From Candidatus Uhrbacteria bacterium (GTDB lineage: Bacteria; Patescibacteriota; Patescibacteriia; UBA9934): a stretch of 45,548 nt of DNA. The position numbers and the translations under genes were made by a program. The notes beneath the pieces are model-generated. The model was not told the DNA's origin, searched no databases, and saw only the letters and a program-made list of their open reading frames with translations. The stretch covers positions 1-45,548 of the forward strand of contig CALRHV010000007.1 in the NCBI GenBank assembly GCA_943359525.1. The letters run 5' to 3'. This document shows positions 8,955 through 16,664 of this stretch, in pieces; position 1 is the first letter of the stretch, and every line of letters begins with the position of its first letter.

Positions 8955-9659
8955 ATGATGAACCGTTTTTCTCGGAAGCAGATGGTGATTGGGGCGTCGA
9001 TTCTTGTGCTTTTTGGTCTTACCGGATACGGCCTCTGGCAGGCGTGGCCACGATTGACCGATCCATATTATGGTTTGACGAAAACGATCACGGTTCAGAT
9101 GGACGACGCAACGCGAGTGTTGATTCAACAAAAGCTTGCCACGGCCCAGGCATCGCTCGCGGCGCAGCAATCGGGAACGGATGTGGATACGCAGTTATAT
9201 TTGGTGATTGCGGAGAATGAGAAGATGCTTGGTGATTTGATTGCCTCGCGAGAGATGTATGAAATATATTTGGAGGCAAAGCCAACGTCGTATACTGGAT
9301 GGAATTCGTACGCCAAACTTTTGGAGATGATGAAGGATTTGCCGAATGCGGAGTTTGCGCACAAAAAGACGATTGAGTTACTTGCCGCGGAAGAATATTA
9401 TCGTGATTACGTTGAATTTTTGCAGGCCAATTTCCCTGATCGCCGCGCAGAGGTGAAAGTGCTGCTTGACGAATCGTATACAAAGTTCTTGCAAACACCG
9501 TGGACAATGGTTGCACTCGGTGATTGGTATTTCGAGACAGGGGATTGTTTTCAAGGCGATGCTCATTACGACGTTGCGATCGCTCTCACGCCTGAGAACG
9601 CAGTGAATCTTAAAAAAGATCAGCAGGAAAAGCTTGAGATCTGTGAACAGCCGAGGTAA
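8955..9659 (+). CDS. Membrane-anchored TPR-like protein
   Basis: A 234-residue protein with a short basic N-terminus (MMNRFSRKQ), one transmembrane helix at about 10-31 (VIGASILVLFGLTGYGLWQAW) and an outside helical domain. The segments LYLVIAENEKMLGDLIASREMYEIYLEAKP and the following TGWNSYAKLLEMMKDLPNAEFAHKK-type helix pairs look like tetratricopeptide repeats. An upstream in-frame start at 8913 overlaps the preceding terminator and promoter, so 8955 was chosen. TPR units usually mediate protein contacts; no catalytic motif is visible. Partner unknown, perhaps the surface layer or export machinery. Confidence 0.65.
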   Translation: MMNRFSRKQMVIGASILVLFGLTGYGLWQAWPRLTDPYYGLTKTITVQMDDATRVLIQQKLATAQASLAAQQSGTDVDTQLYLVIAENEKMLGDLIASREMYEIYLEAKPTSYTGWNSYAKLLEMMKDLPNAEFAHKKTIELLAAEEYYRDYVEFLQANFPDRRAEVKVLLDESYTKFLQTPWTMVALGDWYFETGDCFQGDAHYDVAIALTPENAVNLKKDQQEKLEICEQPR

Positions 9660-9675
9660 CTGAACTGAGACTGAT

Positions 9676-9907
9676 TCTTTGAGTGGGTTGGGAGGGCGGC
9701 TCGTCACCTGCATCACCGATGATCCTTGGGGTCATCGGTTTTGTGATATCATCGATGTTAAGTGGACTTAACATTTGCTTTTCGAATTCATTGGGCTTCT
9801 TGTAAATAAAATGTTAAGTCCACTTAACATGTTCGTTTTCGCAAAATGCATACGCTGAGGTCGGCGATGAAACCTTGTCATCGTCACAATCACAACCCAC
9901 TCAAAGA
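9676..9907. repeat. Nested inverted-repeat block upstream of the XRE gene
   Basis: The outer arms are a perfect 15-bp inverted repeat: TCTTTGAGTGGGTTG (9676-9690) and its complement (9893-9907). Inside are two 20-bp sites that are exact reverse complements of each other, ATGTTAAGTGGACTTAACAT (9755-9774) and ATGTTAAGTCCACTTAACAT (9811-9830); each is itself a near-perfect palindrome. Between outer and inner pairs on both sides is a CGATGA...TCATCG hairpin (9715-9739 and 9865-9883). Distances from outer to inner arms are 64 and 62 bases, so the whole block is symmetric. It fills the gap between the TPR gene and the XRE regulator and contains no gene. Confidence 0.75.
9715..9742 (+). terminator. 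Possible terminator after the TPR gene
   Basis: The stem ACCGATGA / TCATCGGT with a 9-base loop is followed by TTTTG. It also forms part of the nested inverted-repeat block, so its role as a terminator is tentative. Confidence 0.45.
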
Positions 9908-9971
9908 TTCACCTTCCGAGGCATAGTCACTCCATTACAACCCCTTCAAAAGATCAGTTCAGACCATTTTT

Positions 9972-10199
9972 ATGCACATCCCATCTTCTCAAAAGAAAAT
10001 GAAATTCATTTCCCGTCTCTATTCCTTCCGTATTCTTGAACCAATTTCGCAAATCGAACTCGCAAAAGAGCTTGGAATAACCCGCCAAACGCTTGCAGTA
10101 ATCGAAAAGGGCACTACGCAACCTTCATTATTCACTGCCTTCCGTATTGCCCAGTATTTCAAAACCACAATCGACGACATGTTCACATTTCGAGTATAA
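9972..10199 (+). CDS. Small XRE-family transcriptional regulator
   Basis: A 75-residue protein that is almost entirely one Cro/XRE helix-turn-helix: SQIELAKELGITRQTLAVIEKG at about residues 26-47 contains the two HTH helices and the IEKG turn, followed by PSLFTAFRIAQYFKTTIDDMF. It resembles single-domain YozG-like regulators. A second in-frame ATG at residue 10 (MKFISRLYSF) is also a possible start. It lies directly downstream of two mirrored palindromes at 9755-9830, which are plausible binding sites for a dimeric regulator. Its stop overlaps a TATAAT box for the subtilase gene. Confidence 0.85.
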   Translation: MHIPSSQKKMKFISRLYSFRILEPISQIELAKELGITRQTLAVIEKGTTQPSLFTAFRIAQYFKTTIDDMFTFRV

Positions 10200-10200
10200 T
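10195..10200 (+). promoter_or_regulatory. -10 box of the subtilase gene
   Basis: A perfect TATAAT overlaps the stop codon of the XRE gene and ends 11 bases before the subtilase ATG at 10212. No good -35 box is visible at 16-18 bases upstream. Confidence 0.4.
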
Positions 10201-10211
10201 TGCTCTATTCT

Positions 10212-12269
10212 ATGCATTCTCGATTTTCTTCTCGCATTTTTCTCGCCGTCGCATCATCCGTATTCATTCCTTCTCTCGCCTTTGCACAAACGCCAAATGA
10301 TCCGCATTACAGCGAACAGTGGTACCTCGACGCGATTCACGCTCCAGCGGCGTGGGATATTACCACGGGATCTTCTTCGATTATCGTCGCGGTGCTCGAT
10401 ACGGGACTTGATCTTACGCATGAAGATATTGCGGAGAATTTGTGGACTAACACAAAGGAGATTGCCGGCAACGGCAAGGACGACGACGCGAACGGCTTTG
10501 TGGACGACGTGCATGGCTGGGATTTTATTGATGACGACAACGACTCTTCTCCAAGTCCGGTGAGCGATTCGCTTCCGGAGGCGGTTTCGCACGGTACTCT
10601 CATCGCCGGTGAGATTGGCGCGGTTGGCAATAATCATCTTGGCGTTTCGGGTGTAAGTTGGTCGGTAAAGATTATGCCGGTTCGAATGTTGGACGATCAG
10701 GGTGGCGGAACCGAATTTGATGCCGCAAATGCTATTCGATACGCGGTGCGGAATGGTGCGAAGGTGATCAATTTGAGTTTTGCGGGAAACGAGGCACACA
10801 CCGCGCTGCAGAACGCGGTAAAAGATGCGTACGCCAAGGATGTTGTGGTGGTTGCAGCAATGGGAAACGATGCACGAGACACTAATACGAACCCGGTGTA
10901 CCCAGCGTGTTTGCGAACCACAGACGACGATTGGGTGATTGGTGTTACGGCAATCACGGCAGAGAATCAAGGAACATCATTTACAAACTACGGCACAATT
11001 TGTGCAGACGTTGCTGCGCCGGGAGCGAATATCTACGGCTTGTCGTACAAGAACACGAGTGAAGGATATCCAGACGCGTACCAGGGTTCCTGGAGCGGCA
11101 CGTCAATGGCATCGCCGCTTGTTGCTGGCGCCGCGGCACTGTTGTTCTCAGAGTATCCAACGCTTTCTGCTGGTGACGTACGAAACATCATCAAGCTTTC
11201 CGTGGATCCGGTGAATATTCGTGGATTTTCTTCTGGTGAACTTGGCGCAGGCCGACTGAACATTGAACGCGCTTTGATCATGGCATCAGCATACGCTCCG
11301 GCTGTTGAGCCATCGGTGACTACCAGCGAGACCTCAACAAAAATCGACGTCGCAACAGGGTCCGATGATATTCTGCGCTATTCTTTCGCGATTTTCGGTG
11401 CGCCGGCAGGCGTTGCTCCAGTGGTTGATGTTCGGCGTGCCGACGGATCGGAATACGCGAAGTTTGCGGCGTATTCAAATAATTTCCGTGGGGGAGTTCG
11501 TGTGGCAACCATCAACAATGACCACGACCAAACGCCAGAAATCGTCACTGGTGCTGGCGAATCCGGCGGTCCGCATATTCGGGTATTCAAAGCATTTGGC
11601 GCGGTTGTTCACGAATTTTTCGCGTACGACAAAGCGTCGAGCCACGGCGTTTCCGTTGCAGTTGGTGACATTAATGACGACGGCGAGGACGACATCGTCA
11701 CAGCGGTTGGCGCAGGCGTGAGCCAAGATGTTGTTGTGTGGAGCGAGAGTGGGACAGAGATCTTCCGATTTCCTGCGTCGGTGTTCCCAACAAGCTCTGT
11801 GCTCTCGGTTTCAACTGCGGACATCGATGCAGACGGCGCCGATGAGGTGACGATCACTGGAATGATCGATGGAATTATCCACGTTGCGGTGTATGACAAC
11901 GACGGAAAATTCCTTGTGAGCTTCGCTCCGTTTCCTACAGCGAAATCAATTAGCGTTTCTGCGGGAGACCGCGATGGTGATGTGATCGACGACATTTTCG
12001 TAAGCAACATGACGTTGGGAAACACGGTGAACGTTGTAACAAAGATCGGCGCCTTGAACGGGGTTTTTACTCTTCAGGATCAGTTGCCTTCCGGCAATTC
12101 CACAATTGGCGTCGATCTCGATCTTGATGGCCGAGATGATATGATGGCGTTGGAAAGCGTGGATGCTGGTTTGGTGACGCTCATGTCGTCGGACGGAAAA
12201 ACGGTTTTTGGATCATGGCGGGCACCAACATTTGGCACAACCCTTGGTGCGTTCTTTACGGGCTGGTAA
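10212..12269 (+). CDS. Secreted S8 subtilisin-like protease with FG-GAP/VCBS-type repeats
   Basis: A 685-residue exported serine protease. A signal peptide (MHSRFSSRIFLAVASSVFIP, cleavage near AFA-QT) precedes the S8 domain at about 30-360. The catalytic triad is visible: Asp63 (VLDTGLD), His127 (SHGTLIAG) and Ser298 (GTSMASP), with oxyanion Asn219 (AMGND). The rest (about 390-685) has FG-GAP/VCBS-like calcium-binding blades such as VAVGDINDDGEDDIV and TADIDADGADEV, likely a beta-propeller for surface or substrate binding. A TTG 12 bases upstream is in frame, but the ATG fits the signal peptide better. It would cleave proteins at the cell surface or outside the cell. Confidence 0.93.
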   Translation: MHSRFSSRIFLAVASSVFIPSLAFAQTPNDPHYSEQWYLDAIHAPAAWDITTGSSSIIVAVLDTGLDLTHEDIAENLWTNTKEIAGNGKDDDANGFVDDVHGWDFIDDDNDSSPSPVSDSLPEAVSHGTLIAGEIGAVGNNHLGVSGVSWSVKIMPVRMLDDQGGGTEFDAANAIRYAVRNGAKVINLSFAGNEAHTALQNAVKDAYAKDVVVVAAMGNDARDTNTNPVYPACLRTTDDDWVIGVTAITAENQGTSFTNYGTICADVAAPGANIYGLSYKNTSEGYPDAYQGSWSGTSMASPLVAGAAALLFSEYPTLSAGDVRNIIKLSVDPVNIRGFSSGELGAGRLNIERALIMASAYAPAVEPSVTTSETSTKIDVATGSDDILRYSFAIFGAPAGVAPVVDVRRADGSEYAKFAAYSNNFRGGVRVATINNDHDQTPEIVTGAGESGGPHIRVFKAFGAVVHEFFAYDKASSHGVSVAVGDINDDGEDDIVTAVGAGVSQDVVVWSESGTEIFRFPASVFPTSSVLSVSTADIDADGADEVTITGMIDGIIHVAVYDNDGKFLVSFAPFPTAKSISVSAGDRDGDVIDDIFVSNMTLGNTVNVVTKIGALNGVFTLQDQLPSGNSTIGVDLDLDGRDDMMALESVDAGLVTLMSSDGKTVFGSWRAPTFGTTLGAFFTGW

Positions 12270-12278
12270 TTCACATCT

Positions 12279-13289
12279 ATGTCTCTAGAACAAAAAACGG
12301 CAGTCGTCACGGGAGGCGCGGGATTCATTGGATCGTTTCTTTGCGAGGCCCTGCTCCGTGAAGGAAATCGAGTGATTTGTATCGATAACTTTTCCACTGG
12401 TCATGTACGCAACATTGAAGGGCTTCTGCGAAATCCTGACTTCCAGTTCCTACGTATCGATGTCAACGACGCGTTTGACCTTGGATCCTTTCCGGAATTG
12501 GAGCCGTTTAAAGTGAAATTCATTGGCGTTCACGAGGTGTATCACCTTGCAATGCCAACTATTTCGAAAGGGTTTGAAGAGTTCCGCATTCCAACATTGC
12601 TCACCAACAGTGTGGGCACACGAAACATGCTCGACGTTGCTGTAAAATATAAGGCGAAATTCTTACTTGCGTCGAGTGCGGTGATTTACGGAAATCGTAT
12701 TCCCGAGAAAAAGCTTTTTGACGAGGAACATCTTGGCATCGTCAACCATCTCACACCACGTGCTCCATACAATGAGGGAAAGCGATTCGCGGAAACCATG
12801 GTGACGACGTATGCGAGTGTGCATCATTTGGACGCCAAGATTGCGCGCATCTTCCGAACCTTTGGGCCACGAATGCCGTTGTTCCAGGGCCACCAAATTT
12901 CAGATTTTGTGCTTTCGGCGCTCGATAATAAACCGCTTGCGATTTCTGGCGACGAATCGACGACGACGGCGCTCGTGTATGTTTCTGATGTTGTTGATGC
13001 GCTTATCCGATTAATGCGTGCCGAGCCAAGCGTGGGTCCGGTGAATGTGGGAAGCGATGTTGAATTGCCAATGCGCGACGTTGCAGCGTCTATCATCAAA
13101 CTTGCTGAAAGCACATCGGAGATTGTGTATGAGGCTGCACCTCCGTTTTTAACGCAGATGGGTTTGCCGGATTTAACGAAGGCCCGAAATCAGCTGAGCT
13201 GGATTCCGTTGGTGCGTTTGGACGATGGTTTGGCCAAAACCATTGATTACGTGCGTGCAAACAAGCTTCTCTTGACCAACGGCGCGTAG
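12279..13289 (+). CDS. NAD-dependent nucleotide-sugar epimerase/decarboxylase (extended SDR)
   Basis: A 336-residue extended short-chain dehydrogenase. The NAD-binding TGGAGFIGSFL is at about 10-20, HLAMPTI near 91, the serine motif ASSAVIYG near 130, and the catalytic pair YNEGK near 164-168. The closest pattern is the UDP-glucuronate decarboxylase / UDP-glucose 4-epimerase group, so it probably makes a sugar donor such as UDP-xylose or UDP-galactose. It starts 9 bases after the subtilase stop and is followed closely by a GT2 gene and DUF2304 gene, so it belongs to the envelope-glycan block. The precise substrate cannot be read. Confidence 0.85.
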   Translation: MSLEQKTAVVTGGAGFIGSFLCEALLREGNRVICIDNFSTGHVRNIEGLLRNPDFQFLRIDVNDAFDLGSFPELEPFKVKFIGVHEVYHLAMPTISKGFEEFRIPTLLTNSVGTRNMLDVAVKYKAKFLLASSAVIYGNRIPEKKLFDEEHLGIVNHLTPRAPYNEGKRFAETMVTTYASVHHLDAKIARIFRTFGPRMPLFQGHQISDFVLSALDNKPLAISGDESTTTALVYVSDVVDALIRLMRAEPSVGPVNVGSDVELPMRDVAASIIKLAESTSEIVYEAAPPFLTQMGLPDLTKARNQLSWIPLVRLDDGLAKTIDYVRANKLLLTNGA

Positions 13290-13308
13290 CTCGCCACACT
13301 TGAGGTGT

Positions 13309-13989
13309 ATGAAGATTGTTGCGGTTATTCCAGCATATAATAAAGGAAAAGCACTTACAGAATCTGCTATCGCCGACGCGGCAGGGTTTGTGGACGCTGT
13401 GGTAATGATTGACGACGGATCGACGGACGACACTTCTTCCATTCCTTCGACGGATCGCGTTATTGTGCTTCGTCATATTCTCAACCGCGGACAAGGTGCT
13501 GCACTGCAAACCGGAGCCGATTTTGCTCTCCACCATCTTGGTGCAGACGTTATTGTTCACTTTGACGCCGACGGCCAAATGCGTGGTGATGAAATTCTAA
13601 TGATGACGAAGCCAATCGTTGATGGTGATGCAGATGTTGTGCTCGGCTCTCGATTCCTTGGCGCGCCAGCCAAAGATATGCCGATGATTCGCAAGGTTCT
13701 CGTGCGTCTTGGTACGCTGTTCACCGTGGCGTTGTCTGGCATTCGTGTTACCGATACACACAATGGATTTCGGGCACTTTCTCGTCATGCGGCATCGTCG
13801 ATGCGCATTACTATTGACCGAATGGCGCACGCGTCGGAAATTCTCGACTTGGTGAAGACGAAGCGTTTGCGATACGTTGAACGACCGGTGACGATTTCGT
13901 ATTCTGCGGAGACGTTGCAGAAGGGGCAGTCTACCATAAAGGCGCTGATGACAATCAAAGATATTCTCAAGAAAAAAGTTGTTGGCTAA
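13309..13989 (+). CDS. GT2 family glycosyltransferase (polyprenyl-phosphate type)
   Basis: A 226-residue GT-A fold enzyme of the dolichol/undecaprenyl-phosphate sugar transferase type. VAVIPAYNKG opens the fold, DDGSTDDT is at 35-42, and the metal-binding DADGQ is at 86-90. It has no clear membrane helices, and the small DUF2304 membrane protein encoded immediately after it is a common partner. It likely loads a sugar from a nucleotide donor onto a polyprenyl phosphate carrier. The in-frame TTG at 13300 is less likely than the ATG at 13309, which begins directly with the conserved strand. Confidence 0.88.
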   Translation: MKIVAVIPAYNKGKALTESAIADAAGFVDAVVMIDDGSTDDTSSIPSTDRVIVLRHILNRGQGAALQTGADFALHHLGADVIVHFDADGQMRGDEILMMTKPIVDGDADVVLGSRFLGAPAKDMPMIRKVLVRLGTLFTVALSGIRVTDTHNGFRALSRHAASSMRITIDRMAHASEILDLVKTKRLRYVERPVTISYSAETLQKGQSTIKALMTIKDILKKKVVG

Positions 13990-13991
13990 AT

Positions 13992-14330
13992 ATGATGTTT
14001 CAACTCTTTCTCATTGCATTTTCTGCGTACGCCATTGCACGATCGCTCAAACAATACTCGCGCAAGCAAGTGTCGAAATACTGGGTTGTGGTGTGGTCGG
14101 TGTTGTGGGTCATCGTCATTGGCGTGGCATTGATGCCGCAGGCAACGGATCGCATTGCCGCATTTGCTGGCGTTGGTCGTGGAGCCGATCTTTTGGTGTA
14201 TCTTGCGGTGACATTTTTGCTCTACGCTGTGTTGCGCTTAATGGTGCGTCAGCAGAAAATGAGTGAAGAAATTACTGCACTTGTTCGCACAATCGCAGTC
14301 GATCACCCAAAACATCATGATCGATCATAA
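13992..14330 (+). CDS. DUF2304 small membrane protein
   Basis: A 112-residue protein with three hydrophobic helices (about 3-17, 30-48 and 66-86) and the family signature GVGRGADLLVYLAVTFLLY. DUF2304 proteins are found beside GT2 polyprenyl-phosphate glycosyltransferases, as here (2-base gap to the upstream GT2). It probably anchors or assists that enzyme at the membrane. Its 3' end overlaps possible upstream starts of the next GT4 gene. Confidence 0.85.
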   Translation: MMFQLFLIAFSAYAIARSLKQYSRKQVSKYWVVVWSVLWVIVIGVALMPQATDRIAAFAGVGRGADLLVYLAVTFLLYAVLRLMVRQQKMSEEITALVRTIAVDHPKHHDRS

Positions 14331-14343
14331 TGTGGATGTGTCA

Positions 14344-15453
14344 ATGCGGATCGCGATTGTTACTCCAGTCTATCCGCCATATCGCGGCGGCATTGGTACA
14401 GTTGCAGATCATGATGCGCGATGTCTTCGCGCGCTCGGAGCAACGGTTGATGTGTTTACACCGGCACACAACGTTCTTTCAAAAGCCGAAGCGGGAGTTG
14501 CTCGCTTACAACCTTTTTACGCTTGGGGGAACGGCGCCGTGTTGCTGACCCTCATTTCGAAACTTCGCGGGTACGACGTTGTTCATTTGCACTATCCTTT
14601 TTTTGGCAGCGACGTTCTTGCGGCATTTGCGGCGAAGCTTTGGAATATTCCACTCGTTGTCACATATCACATGAAACCGAGGGCATCGGGAATTCTTGGA
14701 CTTACGTTCCGAACGTATCGATTCGTTCTTGAGCCATTCATTTTCCGGTCAGCACGATTGTTGCTGGTGAGCTCGAAGGAATACGCGCAAGAACACGGCG
14801 TTCACCATAGGAACATGGAGGCATTGCCATTTGGTATTGATACTGAGCGTTTTATTCCTGGCGATCGTTTCGCTGCTCGCCGATCGTTCGGCCTGCACGA
14901 AGACGTTCCGACGATTCTCTTTGTTGGCGGGCTTGATCGCGCACATTACTTTAAAGGAGTCGATGTGCTCCTTTCTGCGTGCGCGGCCATGACGACATCG
15001 TGGCAGCTGTTGATTGTCGGCGACGGGAACAATCGAAGATCATTCGAGAAGCTTGCAGCCGATCTTGGAATCACCGATCGCGTTCACTTTGCGGGATCGG
15101 TTCTATTCGAAGATTTACCAAGAGCGTATCAGTCCGCTGATGTGCACGTGTTGTCATCCATCGATCGTTCAGAAGCATTTGGGCTCGTCACGCTCGAGGC
15201 GATGTCAAGCGGCGTGCCAAGTATTGTTTCTGATCTGCCCGGCGTCCGGTCGTTGATTGTTCCCAACGAGACAGGAATGTGTGTTCCGCCAACAGATTCG
15301 GTGTCGTTGGCAGCGGCACTCGACCGATTCTGCGGAGATGAAGATTTCGCTAGGCATTGCGGAGAACGCGCGAGAATCCGTGCCTGTACACTGTATGATG
15401 AGAGAATTCTTGCGAAGCGGCTCGTTGAGGTATACAACACATGCATCGTATGA
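14344..15453 (+). CDS. GT4 family glycosyltransferase
   Basis: A 369-residue GT-B enzyme. It opens with MRIAIVTPVYPPYRGGIG, the first Rossmann strand and glycine-rich loop of GT4 enzymes. The C-terminal domain holds LFVGGLDRAHYFKGVDVLL and the E-x7-E motif in SEAFGLVTLEAMSSG. In-frame upstream starts exist (14263, 14317) but overlap the DUF2304 gene and would add residues before the conserved strand, so 14344 was chosen. It overlaps the next GT4 gene by four bases (ATGA). It likely transfers a sugar onto a lipid-linked glycan. Confidence 0.88.
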   Translation: MRIAIVTPVYPPYRGGIGTVADHDARCLRALGATVDVFTPAHNVLSKAEAGVARLQPFYAWGNGAVLLTLISKLRGYDVVHLHYPFFGSDVLAAFAAKLWNIPLVVTYHMKPRASGILGLTFRTYRFVLEPFIFRSARLLLVSSKEYAQEHGVHHRNMEALPFGIDTERFIPGDRFAARRSFGLHEDVPTILFVGGLDRAHYFKGVDVLLSACAAMTTSWQLLIVGDGNNRRSFEKLAADLGITDRVHFAGSVLFEDLPRAYQSADVHVLSSIDRSEAFGLVTLEAMSSGVPSIVSDLPGVRSLIVPNETGMCVPPTDSVSLAAALDRFCGDEDFARHCGERARIRACTLYDERILAKRLVEVYNTCIV

Positions 15454-16664
15454 AGATTGGAATTATCACAAATCTCTATCCACCACATGCTCGCGGTGGT
15501 GCTGAAAACGTTATTGTTCGAACGGTTGAACAGTTGTTGGGAATGGGGCACGACATTTTTATTATTACCGGTCAGCCAAAAAACAAGGGTTCCGGAATTT
15601 CACTGACGAAGACGAGCATTGAACGTGTGTATCGATTCTTTCCGAAGAATATATATTTCACCATCAACGACTACAAATACGCGTGGCCCGTTCGTTTGCT
15701 CTGGCATATTATTGACGCATTTTCGTTTAGTGGAAGTTCTGCGGTGTCGTCTATTCTTGCGGACGAAAAACCAGATGTCGTCGTGACGCACAATGTGAAA
15801 GGCATTGGTTTGCGTATTCCCGGAGCAATTCAAGCGATGCACATTCCTCATGTACATATCCTGCATGATCTGCAGTTGGTCGTTCCTTCTGGACTTCGGA
15901 TGTTTGGACAGGAAAAAGAGCTGTGGTATTCCAAGCCTGGATACATCATCTACCGCGCGATCTGCCGAGCACGACTTGGCAAGCCATCGCTCGTGGTTTC
16001 GCCTTCGCAATTTCTTATTGATGAGCATAAGAAGGTTGGATATTTTAAGGACACCGATGTTCGGTGCGTTCCAAACCCTTCGCCGAAACCTTCCGATGTT
16101 CTTCGTGATCCGTATCGGAGCGGTCCACTGCGGTTGCTCTTTATTGGGCAGTTGGGCTATCACAAGGGCCTTTCGTTTTTACTCGACGCATTTTCGAAGT
16201 ACGAAGGCGACGCGCGCCTGCACATTGTTGGTGGTGGTCCGTTACGGGCGTTGGTCGAGGAGCGTGTGCAACACGATAAGCGTATTGTGTATTTGGGGTA
16301 TACGCCACAGGAGGAGGTTATGAAATGTATTGCGGCGGTTGATGCAGTGGTGGTTCCAAGCTTGTGTTACGAAAACTCTCCAACGGTGATTTACGAAGCG
16401 CTGTCGGCGGGCATTCCGTTGATCGCGTCGAGAATCGGTGGTGTTGACGAGCTCATTCAAGACGGAAAAACGGGCATGCTTTTTACGCCCGGTGACGAGA
16501 CGGATGTGTTGCGAGCTATTCGAGCGATGGATGCCGAGAAGGATGCATTTGTTACTCGTGGTGAGGTCATGCGAGAAAGTGTCGCGCCATATTCTCTTGC
16601 AAAATACGCAGAACGATTTGTTGAGTTGCTCACCGAGGCTATTGCGCGCTCGCTTCGCTCCTAA
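15450..16664 (+). CDS. GT4 family glycosyltransferase
   Basis: A 404-residue GT-B enzyme translationally coupled to the previous GT4 gene through ATGA. It begins with MKIGIITNLYPPHARGGAENV, and carries the C-terminal pattern LLFIGQLGYHKGLSFLL plus E-x7-E in YENSPTVIYEALSAG. No membrane helix is predicted. An in-frame ATG nine bases earlier is possible. Its last 26 bases overlap the 3' end of the convergent membrane protein gene. Together with the preceding genes it should build part of an envelope polysaccharide. Confidence 0.88.
   Translation: MKIGIITNLYPPHARGGAENVIVRTVEQLLGMGHDIFIITGQPKNKGSGISLTKTSIERVYRFFPKNIYFTINDYKYAWPVRLLWHIIDAFSFSGSSAVSSILADEKPDVVVTHNVKGIGLRIPGAIQAMHIPHVHILHDLQLVVPSGLRMFGQEKELWYSKPGYIIYRAICRARLGKPSLVVSPSQFLIDEHKKVGYFKDTDVRCVPNPSPKPSDVLRDPYRSGPLRLLFIGQLGYHKGLSFLLDAFSKYEGDARLHIVGGGPLRALVEERVQHDKRIVYLGYTPQEEVMKCIAAVDAVVVPSLCYENSPTVIYEALSAGIPLIASRIGGVDELIQDGKTGMLFTPGDETDVLRAIRAMDAEKDAFVTRGEVMRESVAPYSLAKYAERFVELLTEAIARSLRS

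Noticed and set aside
9755-9830. CRISPR-like array from two identical 20-bp palindromes
   Set aside because: Only two units, in inverted rather than direct orientation, and no cas genes.
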